DNA of 17,685 nucleotides from assembly GCA_910578285.1 (NCBI GenBank), contig CAJTQL010000017.1, forward strand, positions 1 to 17,685. Reading direction: 5' to 3'. The notes under the pieces are model-generated. The model saw nothing but the letters and a program-made list of their open reading frames with translations, was not told the origin of the DNA and did not search any database. Numbering within the stretch: position 1 is the stretch's first letter; every line of letters starts with the position of its first letter. The stretch is from an uncultured Helicobacteraceae bacterium. GTDB lineage: Bacteria > Campylobacterota > Campylobacteria > Campylobacterales > Helicobacteraceae. Position numbers and translations under genes: made by a program. This document shows positions 1 to 6,906 of the stretch, in pieces.

Positions 1-33
1 CATCACAAATTAGTATTATATCGGCAGTATGAT

Positions 34-55
34 AAAAAACTTTAGAAGTTTTTTT
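34..55. terminator. Possible weak intrinsic terminator
   Basis: AAAAAACTT (34-42) and AAGTTTTTT (46-54) form a perfect 9-bp stem with a three-base loop, with a U-rich 3' side in both directions. The stem is almost all A-T, so it is a weak hairpin. It may end a gene lying left of the window. Confidence 0.3.
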
Positions 56-130
56 CAAATTTTCTCTATCGTCATTGTGAAAGACGTTAGCTTCGTGGCA
101 ATCAAACGTGTTAGGTAACACAGAATCGTG

Positions 131-165
131 GATTGCCATGCGCCCTAGCGGATGCTCGCAATGAC
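131..165. repeat. Hairpin repeat family A (TGCGAGC/GGCAATC type)
   Basis: This unit starts GATTGCCATGCG and ends CTCGCAATGAC. A near copy lies at 318-352, where ATTGC and GCAAT form the outer stem and GCGTCCT/AGGACGC the inner stem. Related or inverted units lie at 71-103, 558-591, 614-640 and 1040-1073. They are intergenic, palindromic and variable in the loop, like REP-type elements. No transposase is near, so any movement would be in trans. Confidence 0.75.
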
Positions 166-197
166 GAGACAGAATCTAAGACGATATGGAATCTAAA

Positions 198-226
198 GAG
201 ATGTTTCGCTTACGCTCAACATGACA
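198..226. repeat. Hairpin repeat family B, inverted copy
   Basis: GAGATGTTTCGCTTACGCTCAACATGACA is, with a few changes, the reverse complement of the family B units at 384-419 and 648-683. A further copy in this orientation lies at 998-1027. The outer arms ATGTT/AACAT are retained. Confidence 0.7.
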
Positions 227-228
227 AT

Positions 229-286
229 GGAGGTGCGATTTCAATCGCACACATTCAATCATAAGTGCGACTCAAGTCGCACCTCC
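229..286. repeat. Nested inverted repeat, family C
   Basis: GGAGGTGCGA (229-238) is the exact reverse complement of TCGCACCTCC (277-286). Nested inside are two complete short palindromes, GTGCGATTTCAATCGCAC (233-250) and GTGCGACTCAAGTCGCAC (265-282). The right half with its following bases recurs at 524-559, so the structure is a mobile or amplified repeat rather than a single operator. Confidence 0.75.
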
Positions 287-317
287 AAATAGGAATGTCT
301 TGGTTGCCTAACTCGTG

Positions 318-352
318 GATTGCCATGCGTCCTAGAGGACGCTCGCAATGAC
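318..352. repeat. Hairpin repeat family A, second copy
   Basis: Near copy of 131-165. Compensatory changes keep the inner stem: GCGTCCT pairs with AGGACGC here, whereas the first copy has a different, shorter stem. That pattern suggests the fold rather than the exact sequence is kept. Confidence 0.75.
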
Positions 353-383
353 GAAATGACAGATTCTAAATAAGATTCCATAT

Positions 384-465
384 TGTCATGTTGAGGCAAA
401 GCCGAAACATCTCATGATTCTTACAACATAAGATTCTTCAGCCTAAAGGCTTCAGAATGACAAAT
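384..465. repeat. Composite hairpin repeat B+D, copy 1
   Basis: The B part (384-419) has arms ATGTT/AACAT and GGC/GCC. The D part (433-458) has arms ATTCT/AGAAT and AGCC/GGCT around TAAA. Both share one design: an outer 5-bp stem, a short mismatch, then an inner 3-4 bp stem. The B core of 36 bases is identical in copy 2 at 648-683, and the D core is identical at 695-720. Confidence 0.8.
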
Positions 466-523
466 AGCAAAATTTCTAGCAAGATTCCAATCCCCCAACC
501 AAAGCGCACACAATCCAATCATG

Positions 524-559
524 AGTGCGACTCAAGTCGCACCTCCAAATAGGAATGTC
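524..559. repeat. Family C repeat, second copy
   Basis: AGTGCGACTCAAGTCGCACC and the following bases through GGAATGTC are identical to 264-299. It contains the 18-base palindrome GTGCGACTCAAGTCGCAC but lacks the left arm that completes the larger inverted repeat at 229-286. Confidence 0.8.
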
Positions 560-640
560 ATTGCAAGCGTGTGCCCAAAGCAATCCATGACGTTGAGCAA
601 TTATAGAATCATTGATTGCTTCGCGTAAGCTCGCAATGAT
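558..640. repeat. Two family A units in opposite orientation
   Basis: 558-591 reads TCATTGCAAGC...GCAATCCATGAC and 614-640 reads GATTGCTTCGCG...CTCGCAATGAT. They are head-to-head versions of the family A end sequences, separated by about 22 bases. Together they occupy the same place in the second composite unit as the single A copy (318-352) in the first. Confidence 0.65.
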
Positions 641-647
641 GAATCTT

Positions 648-727
648 TGTCATGTTGAGGCAAAGCCGAAACATCTCATGATTGACAACATGAGATTCTT
701 CAGCCTAAAGGCTTCAGAATGACAAAT
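648..727. repeat. Composite hairpin repeat B+D, copy 2
   Basis: Second copy of the 384-465 composite. Its B part is unchanged; only the link between the B and D hairpins differs by a few bases and a short indel. It follows a family C copy and family A units in the same order as copy 1, so the whole C-A-B-D block is duplicated with an offset of about 260-264 bp. Confidence 0.8.
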
Positions 728-906
728 CATGAGATTTGTTTTGAGATTCTCAATGTGGTTATTTTCTAAGGGGCACAAGGGGGGCTATTTGCCAAAGCAA
801 ACAACAACGTGGTTGCGTTTCTTATGATAATTATCCCCTTATCCCTTAATCCCCCAAACCCCTGCACGCCTCTTCAATGTGCGCTACGCTTGCATATGTC
901 AATAGT

Positions 907-965
907 CCACAGCGCTTCGTCTATATTATGCTTTTCGGCTCGAACATAGACGTTGCGCGCTGTGG
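907..965. repeat. Inverted repeat
   Basis: CCACAGCGCTTCGTCTAT (907-924) pairs with ATAGACG..GCGCTGTGG (946-965) with a two-base bulge, leaving a loop of about 21 bases. It has no T run, so it is not a simple terminator, and it is unlike families A-D. Confidence 0.5.
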
Positions 966-997
966 CTGGGAGATTGGAATCGGTGAGCAATGGCAAA

Positions 998-1073
998 GAG
1001 ATGTTTCGGCTTCGCCTCAACATGACAAAAAATCCCATTGTCATTGCGAGCAAGCAGCACGAGCGTGGCAATC
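998..1073. repeat. Family B and family A units, distal copies
   Basis: 998-1027 (GAGATGTTTCGG...CAACATGACA) is an inverted family B copy. 1040-1073 (GTCATTGCGAGC...GTGGCAATC) is a family A copy in the same orientation as 71-103. They lie just past the end of the minus-strand operon, the usual place for such elements. Confidence 0.65.
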
Positions 1074-1150
1074 AACGAGCAATGAATCCTAGAATCAATA
1101 AGAGATTCCATGCCGTTAAATTGCTTCGCGTAAGCTCGCGATTCCAAAAA

Positions 1151-1753
1151 TCAGAATCGAAAATTGAGCCCAATGCCACCACTTATGGTAAAGGTTTTGT
1201 CGAGATTGAGCGTTACAGGCAAGGGCATGCCAAGTTCGATGCTGCCGCTGTCTTCGCCAAGAATCATGTGCTTGCCTTTCACAAAGAGCTCGATTTCAGC
1301 GCGGCGCGAAATGGGCAGCAGCGCGCCCACTTTTGCAAAATAGCTCGCCCCCTTGAACGACAAATCACCCGGATTCTGCCCGCTGATTGTTACATTCTCG
1401 CTCGCAAGCGTTGCAAACGAATAGCCCGCGCCCGCGCCAAGAATTGCACGCAAATGGCGATTAATCGCTGGCGTAAAATTATATTCAGCAAACGCGCCAT
1501 AATATTTGAGCCCGCGCCTTTGGTGCGCAAGCTCAAGTCCGAGATAGAATCGGTTTTCTGGGTTTGCCGACAGCCCCGCACGTATCTCGCCACCCCAAAT
1601 AGGGCTTTCTTCAAGCCGCTCTTTTTCATCGAGTAAATCAGCAATCTTGAGACGACTCCATGAATAGGCTTTTTGCACATCGCCAATGAGGCTCAAAACA
1701 AGAGGTTCAGCGCTCGCAAAACAAAGGCATAGCAATACAACAAGGGCACGCAC
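1151..1753 (-). CDS. Small outer-membrane beta-barrel protein
   Basis: A 200-residue protein with a typical signal peptide: residues 1-16 are MRALVVLLCLCFASAE-like, with cleavage likely after A-S-A. The rest has alternating polar and hydrophobic residues, many G and Y/F, and a final phenylalanine (NFRF), the usual C-terminal signal for outer-membrane barrel assembly. The size fits an 8-strand barrel. The start is GTG at 1753, preceded by AGGAA at 1758-1762, which overlaps the gdhA stop. The gene lies 8 bases after gdhA and is last in the kdsB operon. No specific family or ligand is recognisable; small Helicobacter OMPs are usually annotated only as outer membrane beta-barrel protein. Its transport or adhesion role is unknown. 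Confidence 0.75.
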   Translation of the reverse strand: MRALVVLLCLCFASAEPLVLSLIGDVQKAYSWSRLKIADLLDEKERLEESPIWGGEIRAGLSANPENRFYLGLELAHQRRGLKYYGAFAEYNFTPAINRHLRAILGAGAGYSFATLASENVTISGQNPGDLSFKGASYFAKVGALLPISRRAEIELFVKGKHMILGEDSGSIELGMPLPVTLNLDKTFTISGGIGLNFRF

Positions 1754-1761
1754 GATATTTC

Positions 1762-3114
1762 CTAGACAATGCCTTGGTCAATCATCGCATTTGCCACCTT
1801 GCGGAATCCTGCAATATTCGAACCCAAAACAAGGTCATTGGGATTGCCAAATTCTTTTGCCGTTTCTTTGGAGATTCGATAGATATGCTTCATGATATTA
1901 TGCAGCTTGTTATCGACTTCTTCAAAACTCCATGACAACATAGACGCATTTTGGCTCATCTCAAGCCCGCTTGTCGCCACGCCGCCCGCGTTTGCAGCCT
2001 TGCCGGGTCCATAGCAAATCTTCGCCTCAAGGAACGCATTGGTTGCGTCAATGCTTGAGGGCATATTCGCACCCTCGCTCACACACTTGCAGCCGCCTTT
2101 GAGTAGATTCTTTGCATCATTCAGGTTAATCTCGTTTTGTGTCGCGCTCGGAAATGCCGCAAAACATGGAATCGCCCAAAGCGGATTGTGGTCTTTAGGG
2201 TAATCGCTCACGGGCGTGTATTTTGCACTCTTGCATTCTTTGGCATACGTTTCGAGACTCTCGCGGCGCACTTCTTTGATGTCTTTGAGCAAATCAGCCT
2301 TGATTCCGCTTTCGTCATAAATCATGCCCTTAGAATCACTCACAGTAACAGGCTTTGCGCCCACTTGCAAGAGTTTCTCGACAGTATAAATCGCGACATT
2401 TCCTGCGCCCGAGACTAAACAAACCTTGCCTTCGAGGTTTTGCCCGATTTCGTTCAACATTTCTTGTGCGAAATACACCGCGCCATATCCTGTCGCTTCG
2501 GGGCGCACGAGGCTACCACCCCAACCAAGCGCTTTGCCTGTGAGCACGCCATCAAAGCGATTGGTGAGCTTTTTATATTGCCCAAACAAATAGCCAATCT
2601 CGCGCCCTCCAACACCAATATCACCCGCTGGGACATCAGTTGTTGCGCCAATATGACGAAAAAGCTCATTCATAAAAGCTTGACAAAAGCGCATAATCTC
2701 GCCCTCGCTTTTGCCTTTAGGATCAAAATTGCTTCCGCCCTTGCCTCCGCCCATCGCAAGCCCTGTCAGTGAATTTTTAAAAACTTGCTCAAATCCTAAA
2801 AACTTAATAATGCCCTCGCTCACATTGGGGTGAAAGCGCAAACCACCTTTGTAGGGACCAATCGCCGAGTTGAACTCGACTCGATAGCCCTGATTGACTT
2901 GCACCTCGCCTTTGTCATCAACCCACGTAACACGAAAACTCACGTTGCGCTCGGGAATCACGATTCTTTCCAAAATATTGTACTTTTGGTAGCGGTGTTC
3001 GCGTTCAAAAAGCGCACTCAAACTTCCAAAAATCTCGGTAACGGCTTGCAAAAACTCGGGTTGATGAGAAAATTTGTGTTGCAATTTTCCCAAAACATCA
3101 TTGACATACGACAT
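1762..3114 (-). CDS. gdhA: NADP-specific glutamate dehydrogenase
   Basis: A 450-residue hexameric-type enzyme, about the usual length for bacterial GdhA. It interconverts 2-oxoglutarate plus ammonium and glutamate in the cytoplasm, mainly for ammonium assimilation. Visible motifs: PYKGGLRFHP with the substrate lysine K89, MGGGKGGSNFDPKGKS with the catalytic lysine K125, PAGDIGVGGREIG with the catalytic aspartate D165, and the Rossmann motif SGAGNVA (235-241). TVSDS near 260 follows the second strand and fits NADP preference. The start ATG at 3114 has AAAGGAG 5-6 bases upstream. It lies 25 bases after the receiver-like gene and just before the outer-membrane barrel gene, probably on one transcript from the kdsB promoter. 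Confidence 0.97.
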   Translation of the reverse strand: MSYVNDVLGKLQHKFSHQPEFLQAVTEIFGSLSALFEREHRYQKYNILERIVIPERNVSFRVTWVDDKGEVQVNQGYRVEFNSAIGPYKGGLRFHPNVSEGIIKFLGFEQVFKNSLTGLAMGGGKGGSNFDPKGKSEGEIMRFCQAFMNELFRHIGATTDVPAGDIGVGGREIGYLFGQYKKLTNRFDGVLTGKALGWGGSLVRPEATGYGAVYFAQEMLNEIGQNLEGKVCLVSGAGNVAIYTVEKLLQVGAKPVTVSDSKGMIYDESGIKADLLKDIKEVRRESLETYAKECKSAKYTPVSDYPKDHNPLWAIPCFAAFPSATQNEINLNDAKNLLKGGCKCVSEGANMPSSIDATNAFLEAKICYGPGKAANAGGVATSGLEMSQNASMLSWSFEEVDNKLHNIMKHIYRISKETAKEFGNPNDLVLGSNIAGFRKVANAMIDQGIV

Positions 3115-3139
3115 AATCGCTCCTTTGTGTTAGGTTAAA

Positions 3140-4594
3140 TCATAGAATCTCGCGCATTGCATCGATAAATTCTTCATCGGTGCAGGTGGAGTTCAAGAAA
3201 TGTGTTATCCCACAGCTCTTTGCCTGCGCCATGAGATTGGGCGAAATCTCACGTGTGAGCAGACAAAAAATTGTGGGCGTATTCGCATTATCGAGTTCCT
3301 TGCGGAAACGTTCGATAAATGGAAAGAATTGCATGCCAAAAACTTCAAATTCAACAAGAATCAAATCAATTTTAGGCTTTTTGTCTTTTTTGGTTTTTGA
3401 TGAACGAAAAAGCTCCTCGCCATCGCGTACAATCTTAATCTTGAGTTCTTTATCAAATCGTTCAAGCAATTCTTTATTGCTTGTCGCAATATCAAATGTG
3501 CGGCGAATCAAAACAACATTTTTTGTGCTGATTGATTCGATATATTCAAGCAGGCTAAAGAGTTTGAGGGTTTCCTCTTTTGCCTTTTCTTTGTCGATAC
3601 TACGCAAATAATATTTGAGCAATGTTTTGGAGCTATATGTGCCATTAATCCCTGCTTTGATAAAAAAATTGCGCACAAGTCGGCTTTGTTTTGCTTGTGT
3701 CCATAATTTATTGTCAAACTCTGCGGCTTTGATATTGAGAATAAATAAGAGTTTATGATGAAAATCTTTGACGAGTGGTTCGTATTCGACACGAAATGTG
3801 GCAAAATAACGTTCGACAAAAATGACACGTATGCGCAAAAGCTTCTCGAGGTCGCCACGTTTTTTGCCGATAAAATAAACCAAATCGGCATAACGTTTGC
3901 GCATGGCTTTGAGGTTTTTTTCAAACAAGCGATATGCTTTGCTACCCGTGTCGGTGTATTTTGCAAGCTCTTTTTCGCGCGATTGAATCTGCAGCGCGAG
4001 CGGCTTTTCTTGCAATGCAGCACGTGTGATGAGATGTTGTGTGCGCGTAATCGTGTCGTTCAGTTGATTATATTTTGCCTGCTGCGTGAGAAAGATTTTT
4101 TCATACGCATAGCGCACTGTATAACCGCTTTGCTGCCGAAAGTCGGAATAATAGCGGGCGAGTTTGTCAAGTTCAGATTTAAGAGAGATTAAATCTTTAT
4201 CAATAATGTGCATATCAATATCACGAATATCATTATAGGCTGTCGTTAAGAATCGGCGCATGCGCAAAAAATTCTCTTGGGGCATGTCCTCTGCCACATT
4301 GCGATAATTAGCAAGCAGATGTTCAAAAGGGCTAAAATAATCCGAAACACACGCGCGAACATCTTTGGTGATTTCAAGGAATTTGAGATATTCAGGACGT
4401 TCTTGCTTGCTATTGAGCGAGAATGAAGTGATGACATTTTCTTTATTTGCCTCAAAACCAAGCTCGAGCCCCTCGAATAAATTATTAATCTCTTCTTGCC
4501 GCAAAAGCTCATAATTCAACAAATAAATCTTCCCATTCGCCTTGACTTCGGCATTCTTCTGGGCTTCGTTCATTGTCTTAATCACGCCACGCAT
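3140..4594 (-). CDS. Helical protein with degenerate C-terminal receiver domain
   Basis: 484 residues. The start is ATG at 4594, overlapping the kdsB stop by one base (TGATG), with AAAAGAGAG upstream; a GTG one codon earlier is also open. Residues 1 to about 350 are helical and charged, with no signal peptide, membrane segment or family I recognise. Residues about 359-484 follow the receiver fold in order: NVVLIRR, NKELLERF, KIVRDGEELF, KIDLILVEFEVFGM, TPTIFCLLT and GITHFLNS, then a final helix. The usual Asp pair is R-R (364-365), the phosphorylated Asp position is Glu (415), and the conserved Lys position is Ser (469). It is therefore probably not a phosphorylated response regulator but a binding or signalling module. 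Co-transcription with kdsB and gdhA is suggested by spacing. Function unknown. Confidence 0.8.
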   Translation of the reverse strand: MRGVIKTMNEAQKNAEVKANGKIYLLNYELLRQEEINNLFEGLELGFEANKENVITSFSLNSKQERPEYLKFLEITKDVRACVSDYFSPFEHLLANYRNVAEDMPQENFLRMRRFLTTAYNDIRDIDMHIIDKDLISLKSELDKLARYYSDFRQQSGYTVRYAYEKIFLTQQAKYNQLNDTITRTQHLITRAALQEKPLALQIQSREKELAKYTDTGSKAYRLFEKNLKAMRKRYADLVYFIGKKRGDLEKLLRIRVIFVERYFATFRVEYEPLVKDFHHKLLFILNIKAAEFDNKLWTQAKQSRLVRNFFIKAGINGTYSSKTLLKYYLRSIDKEKAKEETLKLFSLLEYIESISTKNVVLIRRTFDIATSNKELLERFDKELKIKIVRDGEELFRSSKTKKDKKPKIDLILVEFEVFGMQFFPFIERFRKELDNANTPTIFCLLTREISPNLMAQAKSCGITHFLNSTCTDEEFIDAMREIL

Positions 4595-5301
4595 CACCGA
4601 CTCTCTTTTTGTTGCAATTGCAAGGCACGTTGCAAATCTTCTTCGGTATCGATTCCAAACGAATCGCTTTGCACCTTGACCATTGCAATCTTTGCACCAT
4701 AATAGAGCGCACGTAATTGCTCAAGCCGTTCGACTTTTTCAAGAGGTGCGGCTGCAAGCGTACAAAAATGGCGCAAAAATGAAACACGATAGGCATAGAT
4801 TCCAAGATGTCCATAATATGTTTCTGCACCATAGGGAATAGGTGAGCGCGAAAAATATAATGCAAATCCGTCTTTATCCACAACAACCTTAACAAAATTG
4901 GCATCTTGCGCTTGTGTCGAATCGATGGTGCGGAATGCACTCGCAATGCTTGCTGAAGGCGTTTGTGCTAAAAGATTGCGCACAGCATGGATAATCTCGG
5001 GTTCGATAAACGGCTCATCACCTTGCACATTGACGACAATTTCATTATCACCAAGCCCCAAAATCTCTGTGGCTTCTGCAAGTCTATCTGTGCCGCTTAG
5101 GTGTGTCTTTTTGGTAAGAATCGCGCGAATGTTGTATCTTTTGCATGCTTGCACAATCTGTGCATCATCAGCTGCAACAACCACATCATCAACCTGCAAC
5201 GCCCGCTGTGCAACCAACACAACCATAGGGATACCCATTATGGGGCAAAGAACCTTTTGGGCAAAACGTGTTGAAGACAAACGTGCAGGTATGATGACCA
5301 T
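4594..5301 (-). CDS. kdsB: 3-deoxy-manno-octulosonate cytidylyltransferase (CMP-Kdo synthetase)
   Basis: A 235-residue cytoplasmic enzyme that activates Kdo with CTP to CMP-Kdo for the lipopolysaccharide inner core. Motifs: IIPARLSSTRFAQKVL at the N terminus (nucleotide binding), SGTDR (69-73), VNVQGDEPFIE with the metal-binding Asp (about 95), YFSRSPIPY, GHLGIYAYR and the C-terminal GIDTEEDL. I start it at the ATG at 5301, because AAAGGG lies 7 bases upstream and the protein then begins MVIIPAR as in the family. The ATG at 5316 would leave almost no leader after the TATAAT box at 5328-5333. First gene of the minus-strand operon, divergent from htrA. Confidence 0.96.
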   Translation of the reverse strand: MVIIPARLSSTRFAQKVLCPIMGIPMVVLVAQRALQVDDVVVAADDAQIVQACKRYNIRAILTKKTHLSGTDRLAEATEILGLGDNEIVVNVQGDEPFIEPEIIHAVRNLLAQTPSASIASAFRTIDSTQAQDANFVKVVVDKDGFALYFSRSPIPYGAETYYGHLGIYAYRVSFLRHFCTLAAAPLEKVERLEQLRALYYGAKIAMVKVQSDSFGIDTEEDLQRALQLQQKESR

Positions 5302-5327
5302 ATAGCGCCCTTTCATCGATTTTGTCT

Positions 5328-5333
5328 ATTATA
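5328..5333 (-). promoter_or_regulatory. Promoter -10 box for the kdsB operon
   Basis: GGTATAATAG on the minus strand gives a consensus TATAAT. Transcription would begin near 5321, leaving about 20 bases to the ATG at 5301, which supports that start. No clear -35 box is visible, as is usual for the Campylobacterota housekeeping sigma factor. Confidence 0.65.
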
Positions 5334-5405
5334 CCTAAAGAAACTTGTAAGAAGCTTGTGGCGCAAAATCATCGCGAGATTAACTCTTTGTTCAACCCCA
5401 AAGTG

Positions 5406-5411
5406 CATAAT
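5406..5411 (+). promoter_or_regulatory. Probable -10 box for htrA
   Basis: CATAAT preceded by TG lies 32 bases before the chosen htrA ATG at 5444 and would start transcription near 5418. It is back to back with the kdsB promoter, with only about 70 bases between the two -10 boxes, so shared regulation is possible. Confidence 0.45.
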
Positions 5412-5443
5412 TTTAGTACCAAATGACTTCTAAGGATACACAC

Positions 5444-6853
5444 ATGAAATCAATCATTGCATTTTTCAGTCTCTGTTTTATCATGTTTAGTTTTGCTTTT
5501 GCAATCGAACTAAGCAACGCCCCCTCTGTGAGCGAAAGAATCACCCCAGCGCCCCAAACAAGCACCATTCAATCTTACCACAGCGCAATCAAAGAAGCGG
5601 CTAAGGGTGTTGTCAATATCTCGACTCAAAAACAAGTCAAAGGCGGCAGCCTGCCCAACCACCCGATTCTAAACGACCCATTCTTTCGTCAATTCTTTGG
5701 CGATATGCTGCGCGGTGTACCCAAAGACCGCATTGAACGTTCACTCGGCAGCGGCGTGATTATCAGCAGCGATGGCTACATCATCACAAACAACCATGTT
5801 ATAGACGGTGCCGACAAAATCCTTGTTGCATTGCCCAACAACAGCCGCGAATATCAGGCAAAAGTCATCGGCAAAGACCCCAAAAGCGACATCGCCGTGA
5901 TTAAGATTGATGCAAAAAATCTGCCCTTTTTGCATTTTGCAAACAGCAATGATGTCCTTGTTGGCGATGTTGTATTTGCCATTGGTAACCCTTTTGGGCT
6001 AGGTGAAACAGTCACGCAAGGAATCGTCTCGGCGCTCAACAAGAGCGGAATCGGAATCAACGATTATGAAAACTTTATCCAAACAGACGCCTCGATTAAT
6101 CAAGGCAATTCCGGAGGCGCGCTAGTTGATAGCCGCGGTGCATTGGTTGGAATCAACACAGCGATTCTCTCGCGCAGTGGCGATAATACAGGCATTGGCT
6201 TTGCGATTCCATCAGATATGGCAAAACGTGTCGCGCTCGCGCTGATTGACAAGGGCGTCGTCGAACGTGGATTCCTCGGCGTTGCCATTGAAGATGTCAA
6301 AAGCGAAATCAGCAGCGCCTATAACGGAGCAAAAGGTGCTGTGGTGATTTCTGTCGAACCAGATAGCCCTGCTGCAAAAGCAGGACTCAAGGTTTGGGAC
6401 CTCATCACCCAAGTCGACAACCAAGCAATTAAAGGCGCGAATGATTTGCGCAATACTATCGGTACATATCCACCCGATGAAGACATCAAGATTACCTATA
6501 TGCGCGACAAAAAAACCATGACAACCACAATCCGCCTTGCAAATGCCAACACCGCAAGCAATGCCAATGGCAAACATGAAATCGATGGCGCGACTGCCAG
6601 CAATTTAGACGAAAAAACGCGCAATAGCTACCGCATTCCTGCAAACGTGAACGGCGTTATGATTCTAAGCGTCCGCGCAAACAGCAAAGCAGACGATGCG
6701 GGTTTGCAAGAAGGCGATGTGATTATCCAAATCGAAAATCATCTTTTACGCAATGTTTCAGATTTTAGCAAAACAATGGCACAGCTCAAAGGCAAGCCAA
6801 AACGGCTGATTGTCTATCGACAAGGGCAGATTGGTAGCCTTGTTATGCGATAG
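5444..6853 (+). CDS. htrA: Periplasmic serine protease and chaperone, Do/HtrA family
   Basis: 469 residues from the ATG at 5444. It is preferred over the in-frame ATG at 5423 because AAGGA lies 7 bases before it and the protein then begins with a clean signal peptide (MKSIIAFFSLCFIMFSFAFA). The trypsin-like domain carries the triad His118 (TNNHVIDGA), Asp149 (KSDIAVIKID) and Ser223 (NQGNSGGAL). Two PDZ domains follow (FLGVAIEDV... and NGVMILSV...GLQEGDVIIQI), as in DegP/DegQ. It degrades or refolds misfolded envelope proteins; in Helicobacter and Campylobacter the secreted form is known to cleave host E-cadherin. All catalytic residues are present and the length is normal. It appears monocistronic, as gatB has its own promoter. 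Confidence 0.97.
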   Translation: MKSIIAFFSLCFIMFSFAFAIELSNAPSVSERITPAPQTSTIQSYHSAIKEAAKGVVNISTQKQVKGGSLPNHPILNDPFFRQFFGDMLRGVPKDRIERSLGSGVIISSDGYIITNNHVIDGADKILVALPNNSREYQAKVIGKDPKSDIAVIKIDAKNLPFLHFANSNDVLVGDVVFAIGNPFGLGETVTQGIVSALNKSGIGINDYENFIQTDASINQGNSGGALVDSRGALVGINTAILSRSGDNTGIGFAIPSDMAKRVALALIDKGVVERGFLGVAIEDVKSEISSAYNGAKGAVVISVEPDSPAAKAGLKVWDLITQVDNQAIKGANDLRNTIGTYPPDEDIKITYMRDKKTMTTTIRLANANTASNANGKHEIDGATASNLDEKTRNSYRIPANVNGVMILSVRANSKADDAGLQEGDVIIQIENHLLRNVSDFSKTMAQLKGKPKRLIVYRQGQIGSLVMR

Positions 6854-6869
6854 ATTCAGCAAAGCTATG

Positions 6870-6875
6870 TATAAT
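6870..6875 (+). promoter_or_regulatory. Promoter -10 box for gatB operon
   Basis: TATGTATAATAGC contains a perfect TATAAT preceded by TG, 31 bases before the gatB ATG. The start of transcription would be near 6882. It would drive gatB, gpsA and the two overlapping genes after them. Confidence 0.65.
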
Positions 6876-6906
6876 AGCAAGGATTAAACCAACACAAGGA
6901 GCAGCA

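Larger units (their letters stand above)
1..1150. other. Gene-poor repeat region
   Basis: I see no convincing gene here. The open frames between 874 and 1636 on both strands lack family motifs and good ribosome sites and overlap repeat units or the real gene at 1151-1753. What the stretch does hold is a mosaic of short hairpin elements (listed separately), a GC-poor 9-bp hairpin at 34-54, and a 907-965 inverted repeat. Between about 730 and 870 there is only unremarkable sequence with C-rich runs. The first 45 bases could be the last codons of a gene (a frame ending in TAG at 43-45), but that is too short to call. Confidence 0.7.

Noticed and set aside
1..45. Possible gene tail HHKLVLYRQYDKKL ending in TAG
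   Set aside because: Only 14 codons; cannot be told from chance without upstream sequence.
229..727. CRISPR array suggested by recurring repeats
   Set aside because: Repeat units differ in type, length and spacing and are themselves hairpins; there are no uniform spacers and no cas genes.
953..1636. Long plus-strand open frame of 227 codons
   Set aside because: Lies over repeat units and antisense to the signal-peptide barrel protein; no ribosome site and no family motif.
5302..5316. Upstream ATG for kdsB
   Set aside because: Leaves a near-leaderless start and an N-terminal extension absent from the family; AAAGGG within it serves the ATG at 5301.
5423..5443. Upstream ATG for htrA
   Set aside because: Would start about 5 bases after the predicted transcript start and add a polar stretch before the signal peptide; the ATG at 5444 has AAGGA at the right spacing.
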